Origin: Salipaludibacillus agaradhaerens
GTDB taxonomy: Bacteria; Bacillota; Bacilli; Bacillales; Salisediminibacteriaceae
Direction of reading: 5' to 3'
DNA length: 64,000 nt
Assembly: GCF_002019735.1 (NCBI RefSeq)
Contig: NZ_KV917378.1
Span: 2,568,869-2,632,868 of the forward strand
In this document: piece after piece, positions 44,267 to 53,247 of the stretch
Layout: every line of letters begins with the position of its first letter
How positions within the stretch are numbered: position 1 is the stretch's first letter
Translations under genes and position numbers: made by a program
Notes under the pieces: generated by a model
Seen by the model: the letters and a program-made list of their open reading frames with translations, nothing else
Databases searched by the model: none
What the model was told of the DNA's origin: nothing

Positions 44267-46207
44267 ATGGGAAAAATATTGGCTGTTACGGCTTGTCCAG
44301 TTGGTATTGCACATACGTATATGGCGTCTGAAAACTTGCAAAAAGCAGGGGAAGCTCTAGGCGTCGATATTAAAGTTGAGACGCAAGGTTCCATTGGGGT
44401 GGAGAACGCGTTAACGGATCAGGAAATTGCTGAGGCAGACGGGATCATTATAGCCGCAGATAAAGAGGTGTCAAAGGAACGGTTCGTTGGTAAAAAAGTG
44501 ATTGTCACAGGAGTTCAGGAAGGGATTCGGCAACCAGAAAAACTCATTAAGCGGATTCAAAATGGCGATGCCCCTGTGTATAAAGCAGAATTGGCCACTT
44601 CCCAAGCGTCAGGAGAAAAGCAGCGCAAGGAAAATCCGATTTACCGTCACTTAATGAATGGCGTCTCGTACATGGTCCCTTTCATCGTCGTCGGTGGTTT
44701 GTTAATTGCACTGGCCTTGACGCTTGGCGGAGAACAAACACCAGGTGGCCTCGTCATTCCAGAAGATTCGATATGGAAACAAGTTGAAAGTCTTGGTGCT
44801 ACATCCTTTATGTTTATGATTCCTATTTTAGCCGGGTTTATTGCTGTGAGTATCGCAGATCGCCCTGGACTTGTTCCAGGAATGATCGGCGGTTATATTG
44901 CCGCAACTGGGGACTTTTATGGAAGTGAAGCAGGAGCTGGTTTTATCGGGGGGATCCTCGCAGGCTTTTTAGCAGGATACGTCGCGTTAGCCATTAAAAA
45001 GATAAAAGTGCCAAAGTCTGTTCAACCTGTTATGCCAATTATTTTTATTCCAATCATTTCAAGTGTCATTATCGGTTTATTATTCATTTATGTGATCGGT
45101 GCTCCGGTTGCCCAAGTGTTTGAATCATTGACATTATGGCTCGCCAGCATGCAAGGCGGTAGTTCGATCGTGTTAGCACTTATTCTTGGTGCCATGATTG
45201 CGGTGGATATGGGTGGTCCATTTAATAAAGTGGCTTTTCTATTCGGCGCAGCGATGATTGCTGAAGGTAATTATAGTATTATGGGACCGATTGCCGTGGC
45301 AATTTGTATTCCACCGCTCGGTTTAGGTCTCGCTACATTTATTAACAAGCGAAAATTCAGTGCCACAGAGCGAGAAGCTGGTAAAGCCTCGTTTACGATG
45401 GGATTCTTCGGGATTACTGAAGGAGCCATCCCGTTCGCCGCTCAAGACCCGTTACGTGTTATTCCGAGCATTGTGACCGGTTCCATGGTGGGCTCTGTGA
45501 TTGCGATGATGGCTAATGTTGGTGACAGGGTGGCGCACGGAGGTCCGATTGTTGCGGTATTAGGAGCCGTAGACAATGTCTTGATGTTCTTTGTTGCCGC
45601 GATTATCGGGGTTCTTGTGACGGCGTTTATGGTAACTGCATTGAAAAAAGATGTGGATGCTTTACCTCAAACAACAAGTGCAAGTCTGAATGGCACAAAG
45701 CAGACGCAGGCCCCGACTAAAAGCAAAGTGACTCCGTCTCATTCACAGGTGCAAAAACTGACGGACATTACGAATTTACAGTTGATTGATAGTGATTTAA
45801 TAGGTAGTACACGGGATGAAGTGATCACGTCATTAATTAATAAATTAGATGAAGCCGATGTTCTCTCATCAGCTGACGATTTTCAAAAGGCAATCCTTCG
45901 CCGCGAAGAACAAAGCTCCACAGGGCTTGGCATGAATATCGCCATCCCTCACGGAAAATCCGCTGCTGTGAAACGACCTGCTATCGCTTTCGGTATTAAC
46001 CGTACCGGTGTTAATTGGCAAAGTCCTGATGGCAGTGAAGCAAAATTAATTTTTATGATTGCCGTTCCTGAAGAAGCAGCAGGCGATGAACACTTAAAAA
46101 TTTTACAAATGCTGTCCCGCAAGCTCATGGACGAGCAATTTAGAGAACAGCTTCTTGCAGTCACTTCAGCAGAAGAAGCTTATGACTTGCTCGATACCAT
46201 TCACTAA
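44267..46207 (+). CDS. manP: PTS mannose-specific enzyme IIBCA (fructose superfamily)
   Basis: The 646-residue permease has an N-terminal fructose-type EIIB domain (VTACPVGIAHT with Cys10), an EIIC domain of about ten spans (about 125-470), a linker, and a C-terminal EIIA domain with histidine in IAIPHGKS. It imports mannose as mannose-6-phosphate. The family also includes fructose permeases; the mannose call rests on manR before it and manA after it. The ribosome site AGAGGAGG is strong and two cre sites lie upstream. Confidence 0.85.
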   Translation: MGKILAVTACPVGIAHTYMASENLQKAGEALGVDIKVETQGSIGVENALTDQEIAEADGIIIAADKEVSKERFVGKKVIVTGVQEGIRQPEKLIKRIQNGDAPVYKAELATSQASGEKQRKENPIYRHLMNGVSYMVPFIVVGGLLIALALTLGGEQTPGGLVIPEDSIWKQVESLGATSFMFMIPILAGFIAVSIADRPGLVPGMIGGYIAATGDFYGSEAGAGFIGGILAGFLAGYVALAIKKIKVPKSVQPVMPIIFIPIISSVIIGLLFIYVIGAPVAQVFESLTLWLASMQGGSSIVLALILGAMIAVDMGGPFNKVAFLFGAAMIAEGNYSIMGPIAVAICIPPLGLGLATFINKRKFSATEREAGKASFTMGFFGITEGAIPFAAQDPLRVIPSIVTGSMVGSVIAMMANVGDRVAHGGPIVAVLGAVDNVLMFFVAAIIGVLVTAFMVTALKKDVDALPQTTSASLNGTKQTQAPTKSKVTPSHSQVQKLTDITNLQLIDSDLIGSTRDEVITSLINKLDEADVLSSADDFQKAILRREEQSSTGLGMNIAIPHGKSAAVKRPAIAFGINRTGVNWQSPDGSEAKLIFMIAVPEEAAGDEHLKILQMLSRKLMDEQFREQLLAVTSAEEAYDLLDTIH

Positions 46208-46273
46208 CCAATCGTTAGGGGGTCCTTTACAAGTCCCATTAGCCAGCTTAAGAGAGCCTTTTGCTCCCTTTAA

Positions 46274-46428
46274 GATGAACCTTCAATCAGTGGGAGGGTT
46301 CTTCCCTCTCACACTGATTGGTAGTTGAGTCAATCAGGACATTACCGTCCGTTAGCTACTGCCTAAATACATTGAGCTCTACCCCTTATTTTGAGCAGGG
46401 AGCTTTACGGACAGTTATCTATGAAAAA
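46274..46428 (+). repeat. Dispersed structured repeat family A, copy A8 (full length)
   Basis: The best-preserved copy. Hairpin 1 is CAATCAGTGGGAGGG with TCCCTC-ACACTGATTG. Hairpin 2 pairs CCGTCCGTTAGCT with AGCTTTACGGACAG and CTGC with GCAG, and the CTAAATA block with TATTTTGAG. It sits between manP and manA and ends about 25 bases before the manA start, so it would be part of the mRNA. Confidence 0.8.
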
Positions 46429-46453
46429 TTCTTTAGTATGGAGGTTTTACAAG

Positions 46454-47413
46454 ATGTATACGACTGAACCACTATTTTTACAACCGGTCTTTCAAGAAAG
46501 AATTTGGGGAGGCTCAAAGTTAAAAGATGAATTTGATTATGACATTCCTTCGTCACAAACAGGAGAAGCTTGGGTCGTTTCGGCTCACCCCCATGGGCCG
46601 AGCGTTATTAAAAATGGCCCTCTTGCCGGGAAAACGTTAGCTGACGCCTGGAAAGATCATGGCAATTTATTTAATAAAAAAGCTGATAATGATGAAGCCT
46701 ACCCCCTCCTCGTTAAAATACTTGATGCAGCAGATGATCTATCAGTTCAAGTTCACCCTAATGATTCATTTGCACGAGATGTAGAAGGCGTACCTTATGG
46801 CAAAACTGAATGTTGGTATGTGCTGAGTGCTGAAGAAGGAGCAGAGCTTGTGCTAGGCCATCAAGCTCAGTCAAAAGAGCAATTAGCAAACATGATGGAT
46901 GATGGGGAGTGGGATAACTTATTACGCCGCGTTAACGTAAAAGCCGGCGATTTCGTGTATGTTCCAAGCGGTACGATCCATGCTATTGGTAAAGGGATCG
47001 TCATTCTTGAAACACAACAGAGTTCCGATATTACCTATCGCGTGTACGATTACGATCGGAAGGATGCATCTGGTCAAAGACGGGAGTTGCATTTGGAGCG
47101 AGCGAAAGATGTGACAACTGCGCCACACGCAGCTGCAGATGTTGTTCAAACAGAAACTATTCATGGGGGATTAACAGAGAAAAGACTTGTGCAAGAACAC
47201 TATTTTACGGTTTACCACTGGCAGTTAGCCGGTGAAGCACAACGTCGGTTAGAACAAGATTATTTGCAAGTGAGCGTCATTGAAGGCACTGCTCAGTTAT
47301 CAATCGGCTCCAATACGTTTACCATTGCCAAAGGCAGCCATTTCGTCATACCAGCTGGCGTCCGAGAATACCACCTTTCAGGTAATGCAGAAATGATTGT
47401 CTCTCACCCTTAA
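46454..47413 (+). CDS. manA: Mannose-6-phosphate isomerase, class I
   Basis: The 319-residue zinc enzyme converts mannose-6-phosphate to fructose-6-phosphate. It shows PVFQERIWGG at the start, the metal-binding VQVHPND (about 95-101) with the distal Glu in YGKTECWYVL, and the active-site GTIHAIGKG (about 173). The ATG of MYTTEPL is used because GGAGG precedes it; a longer frame upstream runs through a repeat element. It completes the manR-manP-manA set. Confidence 0.93.
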   Translation: MYTTEPLFLQPVFQERIWGGSKLKDEFDYDIPSSQTGEAWVVSAHPHGPSVIKNGPLAGKTLADAWKDHGNLFNKKADNDEAYPLLVKILDAADDLSVQVHPNDSFARDVEGVPYGKTECWYVLSAEEGAELVLGHQAQSKEQLANMMDDGEWDNLLRRVNVKAGDFVYVPSGTIHAIGKGIVILETQQSSDITYRVYDYDRKDASGQRRELHLERAKDVTTAPHAAADVVQTETIHGGLTEKRLVQEHYFTVYHWQLAGEAQRRLEQDYLQVSVIEGTAQLSIGSNTFTIAKGSHFVIPAGVREYHLSGNAEMIVSHP

Positions 47414-47418
47414 AATAA

Positions 47419-47458
47419 GGTGTCCCCACAGTGATATTCGTGGGGGCGCCTTTCTTTT
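47419..47458 (+). terminator. Terminator after manA
   Basis: GGTGTCCCCAC pairs with GTGGGGGCGCC (small mismatch) and is followed by TTTCTTTT, six bases after the stop. Confidence 0.75.
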
Positions 47459-47620
47459 GAATACGGAGTAACCTAGTAAATTGGTTACAGCGAAAAACTG
47501 CACCTCCAATTTGTTAAATGTGATCAACAATGGGGGTAGTTCAGTTAGTAAAGCGATTTCCACGTCTTCTAAGTGTGGCTATACTTAAAATCTTGTGACC
47601 AACACCACGACAATGACGGT

Positions 47621-47833
47621 TTATTGGTGGTTATGCTCCTGCTCTCGTGGAGGCTTTGCTTCCCGCTGTTTTTTTGAAATGATTGAATTTAATAACGTCC
47701 CTACCACTACCGCTCCAAAGATGACCAATAGAATGTCTAAACCTGTTTGAACAGGACCACCAAACGGGTACTCTCTCGTCGTTAAATGGCCAACGGCTAA
47801 AATGATAAATAAGATAACCATACCGATTTTCAC
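47621..47833 (-). CDS. Small two-span membrane protein, 70 residues
   Basis: The GTG start follows GAGGAGGAGG at good spacing. The protein has two spans (KIGMVILFIILAVGHL and GLDILLVIFGAVVVGTLL) and a hydrophilic end rich in Lys, Arg, Glu and His. A longer upstream frame would put the ribosome site inside the gene and is less likely. It may share a transcript with the ClC gene. No family recognised. Confidence 0.6.
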   Translation of the reverse strand: MKIGMVILFIILAVGHLTTREYPFGGPVQTGLDILLVIFGAVVVGTLLNSIISKKQREAKPPREQEHNHQ

Positions 47834-47960
47834 AATAATCCTCCTCCTCTTCAGCTCGTTATAACTGCCATTACCGTTATGAGGCGGATTCAAACGTTTT
47901 ACTTTCTGACTAGTTTCAAACATTTAATCTAATAAATAGCTTTGAGCTCCCCTCAGTCAT

Positions 47961-49268
47961 TTATAAGCGCAGCTTTTTATTCCGTTTTTTCTGCTCGGCT
48001 TTTTTAATCGTCTCCCCAGGAGCGATTTCAAATAAGCGACTTTTTGGTTCATAAATTTTTTGGGAAGGCCAGAGGCCATGATGTCCAGAGAAAATGAAAC
48101 TCGTTAAACAAATCACAAAAAAATAATCAATCCCTTTAGCATCAAACATTTCTACCGCTAGCAAAAATGCTGCAATTGGCGTATTAGCCCCTCCACAAAA
48201 AGTTGCAATGAGCCCAACACCCGCAAGGAAGGAGAGAGGAAAATCAACAAATTGATAGAGGGTATTCCCTAAAGTAGCACCGATAAAAAACAGCGGGATA
48301 GCTTCACCACCTACAAAACCTGTTCCTAGTGTCACCGCAGTAAAAATAAGTTTGGCAAGGAACGCAAAAGAAGGGACGTCCTGTTTAAACGATTGTTCAA
48401 GCATATCTAAACCACGGCCGTTATAGTCATAAGACCCAACAAGTATGGTGAGCAAAACGATGATTATGCCACCCACCAACGCCCGTATCATATGATTTTT
48501 CTTCGTTAGCTTCTCAGAAAAAGTGTGGATGCCGTGTCTAAGTTGGCAGTAAAACACACTGACAAGGCTAAAAAGAATGGCTAATAATATCACTTTGACA
48601 AAGGCGCCAATAGAGTGTTCTGGAACAGCCTGAATAATAAATGTTTCGTGCGTTACTCCCCACACGTTTTCAGTCACAAAATGACCGATAAAACTAGCTG
48701 TCATACACGGTATAAGCGCTTCATATTTCATCCTTCCTAAAGCGATCATCTCCATACCAAACACTGCTCCAGTAATCGGTGTCCCGAAAGCAGCTCCGAA
48801 GCCTGCACTTATACCACTCATCAGCAAAATTTTTGTATCAATTTTCGGTACTTTGAAATAGGTGTTAACTGTCTGGGCCACACTTCCCCCCATTTGGATC
48901 GCTGCCCCTTCCCTTCCTGTGGAACCGCCGAACAATACAGTCAAAAATGTGCCAAAATAAACGAGGGGACCAAGCCTTTTCAACATAGGATGACGCCCAT
49001 GCACCGCTTCAATAACAAGATTATTTCCTTTATATAATTCATTGCCACTCTTTGTACCAAGCACTATGTACATAAAGCCAAGGACAAAACCGGCTAAAGG
49101 CAGACAATAAATAAGCCACGAATTTTGCTCTCTCACTTCACCAAGCCAATCATTTGTTGTTAACAAAAATGCGGTTGTAGAACCAATGATTAAACCGATA
49201 AGCCCACCTAAAAACAGCCACTTTAATAAAGTTGCAATGAATGTTTTATTCAGGAACACGCCTCTCAT
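47961..49268 (-). CDS. ClC-family chloride channel/transporter
   Basis: The 435-residue membrane protein has the ClC fold signature GREGAAIQMGGSVAQ, where the glutamate is the proton/gating residue (GREGP in most members), and GxFxGG-type GTGFVGGEAIPLFFIG in the second half. It is probably a Cl-/H+ or fluoride-type exchanger; the exact ion is not clear. Its ATG overlaps the DUF421 stop (ATGA), and GGAGG lies at the end of that gene, so the pair is translationally coupled. No CBS domains are attached. Confidence 0.83.
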   Translation of the reverse strand: MRGVFLNKTFIATLLKWLFLGGLIGLIIGSTTAFLLTTNDWLGEVREQNSWLIYCLPLAGFVLGFMYIVLGTKSGNELYKGNNLVIEAVHGRHPMLKRLGPLVYFGTFLTVLFGGSTGREGAAIQMGGSVAQTVNTYFKVPKIDTKILLMSGISAGFGAAFGTPITGAVFGMEMIALGRMKYEALIPCMTASFIGHFVTENVWGVTHETFIIQAVPEHSIGAFVKVILLAILFSLVSVFYCQLRHGIHTFSEKLTKKNHMIRALVGGIIIVLLTILVGSYDYNGRGLDMLEQSFKQDVPSFAFLAKLIFTAVTLGTGFVGGEAIPLFFIGATLGNTLYQFVDFPLSFLAGVGLIATFCGGANTPIAAFLLAVEMFDAKGIDYFFVICLTSFIFSGHHGLWPSQKIYEPKSRLFEIAPGETIKKAEQKKRNKKLRL

Positions 49269-49876
49269 TTCAAATGGTCCTCCGGTTGTTTTTTATGCTT
49301 ATTCGTCACGACCTCTGAAAACAAATGGCTTGAGGCAGGCTTATTTTTCTTTGGAAGATCGTGATCTACCTGAGGCAACGCTACACGAAGGGCATCTATA
49401 AGCTGTTGAATATCTTCTTTTGTTGCCGGTTCCTTTTCAGGCTTAAACATATAGCCTAATTGCCCATTAGATTCGATGGTCGCCCATTGAACATCATGGA
49501 TATTTTTAATGCCTTGCTGTCTCAATCGCACTTCAAGCATATCTACAGTCAACCTTAATTTTTTTAAATTTTGTTCAACAATACGCCCATTTTCTATGAC
49601 AATTATTGCTTTACTATAGAAAAAACTCTCGAGCGTATCATTTTTCATCACTAAATATTCAATAAATAGAAGGGTAAGGACTAGCAACAACGTAATGATT
49701 AATGTGATCCAAATATTTCGATCGCCAACAGGCTGAATAATTAACGACCCAACCGCAATCATTAACACAGTTTGTGCCACCGTTAATTGCGAAATGGACT
49801 TTCTTCCAGCAAGTCTCAAAATAAGCACGCCGCCGAATACAATGACGACTGCTTTCCATATGAAATGTAAGTCCAT
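49265..49876 (-). CDS. DUF421 family membrane protein (YetF-like)
   Basis: The protein of about 203 residues has three N-terminal spans (about 5-80) and a cytoplasmic DUF421/DUF3290-type domain with the family marks RLAGRKSISQLT, and GRIVEQNLKKLRLTVDMLEVRLRQQG. Bacillus YetF is known to sit in the spore membrane; its function is uncertain. The ATG of MDLHFIWK follows AGGGGGC. It is coupled to the ClC gene. A short decayed copy of its 3' end lies at 62009-62112. Confidence 0.82.
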   Translation of the reverse strand: MDLHFIWKAVVIVFGGVLILRLAGRKSISQLTVAQTVLMIAVGSLIIQPVGDRNIWITLIITLLLVLTLLFIEYLVMKNDTLESFFYSKAIIVIENGRIVEQNLKKLRLTVDMLEVRLRQQGIKNIHDVQWATIESNGQLGYMFKPEKEPATKEDIQQLIDALRVALPQVDHDLPKKNKPASSHLFSEVVTNKHKKQPEDHLK

Positions 49877-50231
49877 ATTGAGCCCCCTATCTCCAAAATA
49901 CATTATTTTATTTTTTACGATAATGGATGATTTATGTAAAAATGATTGAGATAGGAAAAGACAGCTAGTCGAAAACGAATAAGACCATCACTAAAACTGG
50001 ACGAAATTCTCGTATTCTTCCTTCATTAGAAAAGAATTTAAAAGCTTCTTATTCCTCTTACATATCTGATATAGAGACTAATGATGCTCCGTAAACTTTC
50101 ATGGATAATCCCTGTCCTGAAGCTTAGTTTCCCTCTAGTTTCATTTATTACAATCAAACTCTCATAGCCGCTATTTTGCGATCATTGTTATTTTGTAACG
50201 TTACCTCATTTATATTTAGAGGCTCTGAACA
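49877..50231. other. Intergenic region before DUF421/ClC
   Basis: No gene seen; A/T-rich. It carries the DUF421 leader and separates it from the catabolic operon. Confidence 0.4.
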
Positions 50232-50266
50232 AGAAAATCCCCCTATGGTAATAGCTAGGGGGAATT
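50232..50266 (-). terminator. Terminator of the acid-sugar operon
   Basis: TTCCCCCTA pairs with TAGGGGGA (9-10 bp) and is followed by TTTTC on the reverse strand, about 25 bases after the DctM-like stop. Confidence 0.75.
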
Positions 50267-50289
50267 CGTGTGTTAAAATTAGTTTTTTA

Positions 50290-51591
50290 TCAGTTTATCA
50301 GCAAATTCGGCAAGAATGTCACAATTCCAGGAAATATAATAATCAGTAGAATAGCCACGAGATAAATAAATACAAAGATAAGAATATGCCTCATCATTTT
50401 TAATACATTCGTGCCGGCGACCTTCGCTGCAAGAAGACTTGATAATCCATAGGGAGGTGTGACAGTTCCTAAACGAATGGCCATTACGGTAACGATTCCT
50501 GCTACCACAGGATCAATTTGAAGACCTTGCATAACTGGCAACAGCAGCGGCACAAAGATAAGCATCGCCGAATTGGGTTCCATAAATGTGCCTAAAAAAA
50601 CATATAGCATGGTCAGCATTAATAAAAATAACAGCGGGCTAAAATTATTTTCCAATAAGAAATCAATCAATGGCTGCATCGCTTGGTAGTAAGTTAAAAC
50701 CCAAGATAACAGTGCAGCTGCCGCAATTAAAATATAAATTGTTGCTGAATCTATAACGGCTTTCCGCGTTACCGCCATGTATTCTCTAACATTTCGTTGT
50801 TTGCGAATAAAGAATGCGACGATAAAGACATAGATAACGGCAATACTAGCTGCCTCAGTTGCTGTAAAAACGCCAGACATAATCCCAACAATGACAATTA
50901 AAAATAAACTTAATGGGAAAATCCCCTTCTTTAAGGCAACAATTTTTGATAGTTTTTCATCTTCTGCTAAGCCAATTTCTTTATTATCTATGGCCCCAAC
51001 ATCATTTTTAGCCGCATAAAGATACGCATAAATCATCTGAGTAATTCCAATTAAAATACCAGGCACAATCCCTGCAATAAATAATGCAGCGACTGACGTT
51101 TGAGCTAGTGCGCCATAAACAATGAGTAATATACTCGGCGGGATGATCGAGCCAATTGTCGATGAAGCGGCAGTAACTGTTGCTGCAAATTCCCTACTAT
51201 ACCCCGCCTTTATCATGGCAGGAATGAGAATTCGTCCTAATGACGCAACATCAGCAACCGATGACCCCGATATCGCACCAAAAAAAATACTTGTTATAAT
51301 ATTCATATGCGCTAGACTTCCTTTGAACTTGCCTACTAATGCTTTTGAAATATATATTAAGTCATCCGTCACTTTCGTTAAGTTCATTAAAGCTCCAGCA
51401 AAAATAAATAAAGGAATTGCTAGCAAGGTAAAGCTTGAGAATGATTCAATCATAATGGAACTCACTTGTGTTAAACTGACAAGTGGCTCTAGCAAAATAG
51501 GAACTGATGAGGCAATGATAATACTGAAGGCAACGGGTACGCCTAATAGTAAACAAACAAAAAAGATAGCAATAATGGAAAGCAGTATCAC
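50290..51591 (-). CDS. TRAP transporter large permease (DctM-like)
   Basis: The 433-residue protein has about twelve spans and the DctM family blocks FAGALMNLT, GAISGSSVADVASLG and SRIP-like AATSSIGSIIPPSI. It is the ion-coupled channel half of a tripartite transporter for an organic or sugar acid. The GTG start follows AAGGGGTG and overlaps the DctQ stop by four bases. It is the last gene of the operon. Confidence 0.92.
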   Translation of the reverse strand: MILLSIIAIFFVCLLLGVPVAFSIIIASSVPILLEPLVSLTQVSSIMIESFSSFTLLAIPLFIFAGALMNLTKVTDDLIYISKALVGKFKGSLAHMNIITSIFFGAISGSSVADVASLGRILIPAMIKAGYSREFAATVTAASSTIGSIIPPSILLIVYGALAQTSVAALFIAGIVPGILIGITQMIYAYLYAAKNDVGAIDNKEIGLAEDEKLSKIVALKKGIFPLSLFLIVIVGIMSGVFTATEAASIAVIYVFIVAFFIRKQRNVREYMAVTRKAVIDSATIYILIAAAALLSWVLTYYQAMQPLIDFLLENNFSPLLFLLMLTMLYVFLGTFMEPNSAMLIFVPLLLPVMQGLQIDPVVAGIVTVMAIRLGTVTPPYGLSSLLAAKVAGTNVLKMMRHILIFVFIYLVAILLIIIFPGIVTFLPNLLIN

Positions 51592-52085
51592 TGTTTCTTC
51601 ACCCCTTTTCTACTAAACACATTTTTAAACTGTTCGAGGTGAAAATACGACATGAACAGCGAACCAACTAAAAAGGCTGAATAATAGTAAATAAGGGATG
51701 GAGGAGATGATAGAAACCGGATAGAAACCAATTCACTTCGTGACAAACCAGAATTAAACGCAGCCACCCCTATGAAAATTAAAATACTGATAGCAAAGAG
51801 AACTAACACATAGACAATCATATTTTTTATACGTACGTGACTATCACTCATATAATCTGATAAGATGTCAATCTCTAAATGTAGTTTTTCTTTTACAGCA
51901 ATAGCAGACCCCATAAAAACAAGCCACATAATAGAAAATTTACGGACTACTTCAATTTCAGGAATAGAATAAGAAAATACATATCGGGCAATAACACCTA
52001 TAAAAAGGGATAGAGCTAACGTTATTAGCATCGCAATGCTTATGGCACTAGCCACTTTGCTTATCAACTCTTTTAGCTTCTTCAT
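51588..52085 (-). CDS. TRAP transporter small permease (DctQ-like)
   Basis: The 165-residue protein has four spans. The central RKFSIMWLVFMGSAIAVKEK is the DctQ signature. It binds DctM to make the membrane complex. GGGGGTGTG lies before the ATG. Confidence 0.9.
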   Translation of the reverse strand: MKKLKELISKVASAISIAMLITLALSLFIGVIARYVFSYSIPEIEVVRKFSIMWLVFMGSAIAVKEKLHLEIDILSDYMSDSHVRIKNMIVYVLVLFAISILIFIGVAAFNSGLSRSELVSIRFLSSPPSLIYYYSAFLVGSLFMSYFHLEQFKNVFSRKGVKKQ

Positions 52086-52118
52086 TCTTAATCACACCCC
52101 CATATTCAAAGAAGACAG

Positions 52119-52164
52119 GGAAGGTATAGCGGCTCCATCAACAAGTTTTGGAGCCGTTCCTTCC
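52119..52164 (-). other. Stem-loop between the DctP- and DctQ-like genes
   Basis: CGGCTCC and GGAGCCG pair, extended by GGAAGG/CCTTCC beyond an internal loop. No T-run follows, so it is more likely an mRNA-stabilising element that lets the binding protein be made in excess of the permeases. Confidence 0.5.
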
Positions 52165-52175
52165 TAGCAAAAAAT

Positions 52176-53219
52176 TTAGTTAAAAATATCTTCTACAATA
52201 TCAAGAACATCGTGTTCTTCTGCTATCTCTTCCATTTGAAGTCGTGATTTTTCAATGAATTCTTCACGGTCTGGGTCAGTAAATGTAACACCAAATTCGT
52301 CAATTAATACGTCCATACTTTCGTCTGCCTGTTCAAATGCTTTCGCAATGTATTCTGGTTGTATAATGTCAGCTGCCTGCTGGATTGCTTCTTTATGCTC
52401 ATCACTCAAGGACTCATAGCGGTCATTATTCATGACAATAAACCCTAATGTGAGGTTGTGCTGGGTACGTGCTACATACTCTCCAACTTCCCCGAAGCGT
52501 TGCTCAATCATAGCGTCTAGACTGTTTTGCGAGCCTTCAGCAACGCCAGTTTGAAGAGCCGAATACACTTCATTAAAGTCAATTGTCGTTGGATTTGCTC
52601 CTAAATTTCTCCACCATTCCATTTCCGCAGAACTGCCTCCACTTCTCATAGCTCGTCCTTCCAAATCAGATGCAGTTTCAATAGGAAATGTACTAATAAT
52701 ATTTCGTTCTAGACCACCTGCAAACATGACATTTTTCAGGCCTGGACTTTCTATAAGTAGATCTTCAAAATAGGAAAGCTTTCCATCACTATTCACGATT
52801 GTTTCATAATGTTCTTGATCTTCAAAAAGGTAATTTGTACTTAAAATATCAAAGACGGGATTGTGCTCAGCAAACCATCCTGTATCAGAATAAATCATGT
52901 CAATATCTCCGGAGATAACAGATTGGTAAAGGCTAGAAGCATTGCCCACCGTTCCCCCGGTATGGACAGTAAACGTAATTTGCCCATCACTTTGGTTTTC
53001 AATCTCTTCTGTAAACGCTACCAAAGTTTCCGCCAACAAAGAATCACTTGGATTAATTGTAGCTGCTACTAATTCAATACTCTCTCCACTGTTAGTTTCA
53101 TTCTGACTATTGCTGTTATTGCTATTTGTTCCATTCGCATTACCGCACGCTGTCAACACAAGTATCAATGCAACCGCACTAGAGACACCAACCAACTTTT
53201 TCAGGGAATTCATTTTCAT
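52176..53219 (-). CDS. TRAP transporter substrate-binding lipoprotein (DctP-like)
   Basis: The 347-residue protein has a lipoprotein signal with VLTAC (Cys25), an Asn/Ser-rich linker, then the DctP fold. The family pattern is visible in MRSGGSSAEMEWWRNLGANP (about 180-200), including the arginine that holds the substrate carboxylate. The ligand should therefore be an acid. GGAGG precedes the ATG. The linker of Asn and Ser is unusual but harmless. Confidence 0.92.
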   Translation of the reverse strand: MKMNSLKKLVGVSSAVALILVLTACGNANGTNSNNSNSQNETNSGESIELVAATINPSDSLLAETLVAFTEEIENQSDGQITFTVHTGGTVGNASSLYQSVISGDIDMIYSDTGWFAEHNPVFDILSTNYLFEDQEHYETIVNSDGKLSYFEDLLIESPGLKNVMFAGGLERNIISTFPIETASDLEGRAMRSGGSSAEMEWWRNLGANPTTIDFNEVYSALQTGVAEGSQNSLDAMIEQRFGEVGEYVARTQHNLTLGFIVMNNDRYESLSDEHKEAIQQAADIIQPEYIAKAFEQADESMDVLIDEFGVTFTDPDREEFIEKSRLQMEEIAEEHDVLDIVEDIFN

Positions 53220-53247
53220 TTTTCATTCCTCCTTGTAGGTTTTAATT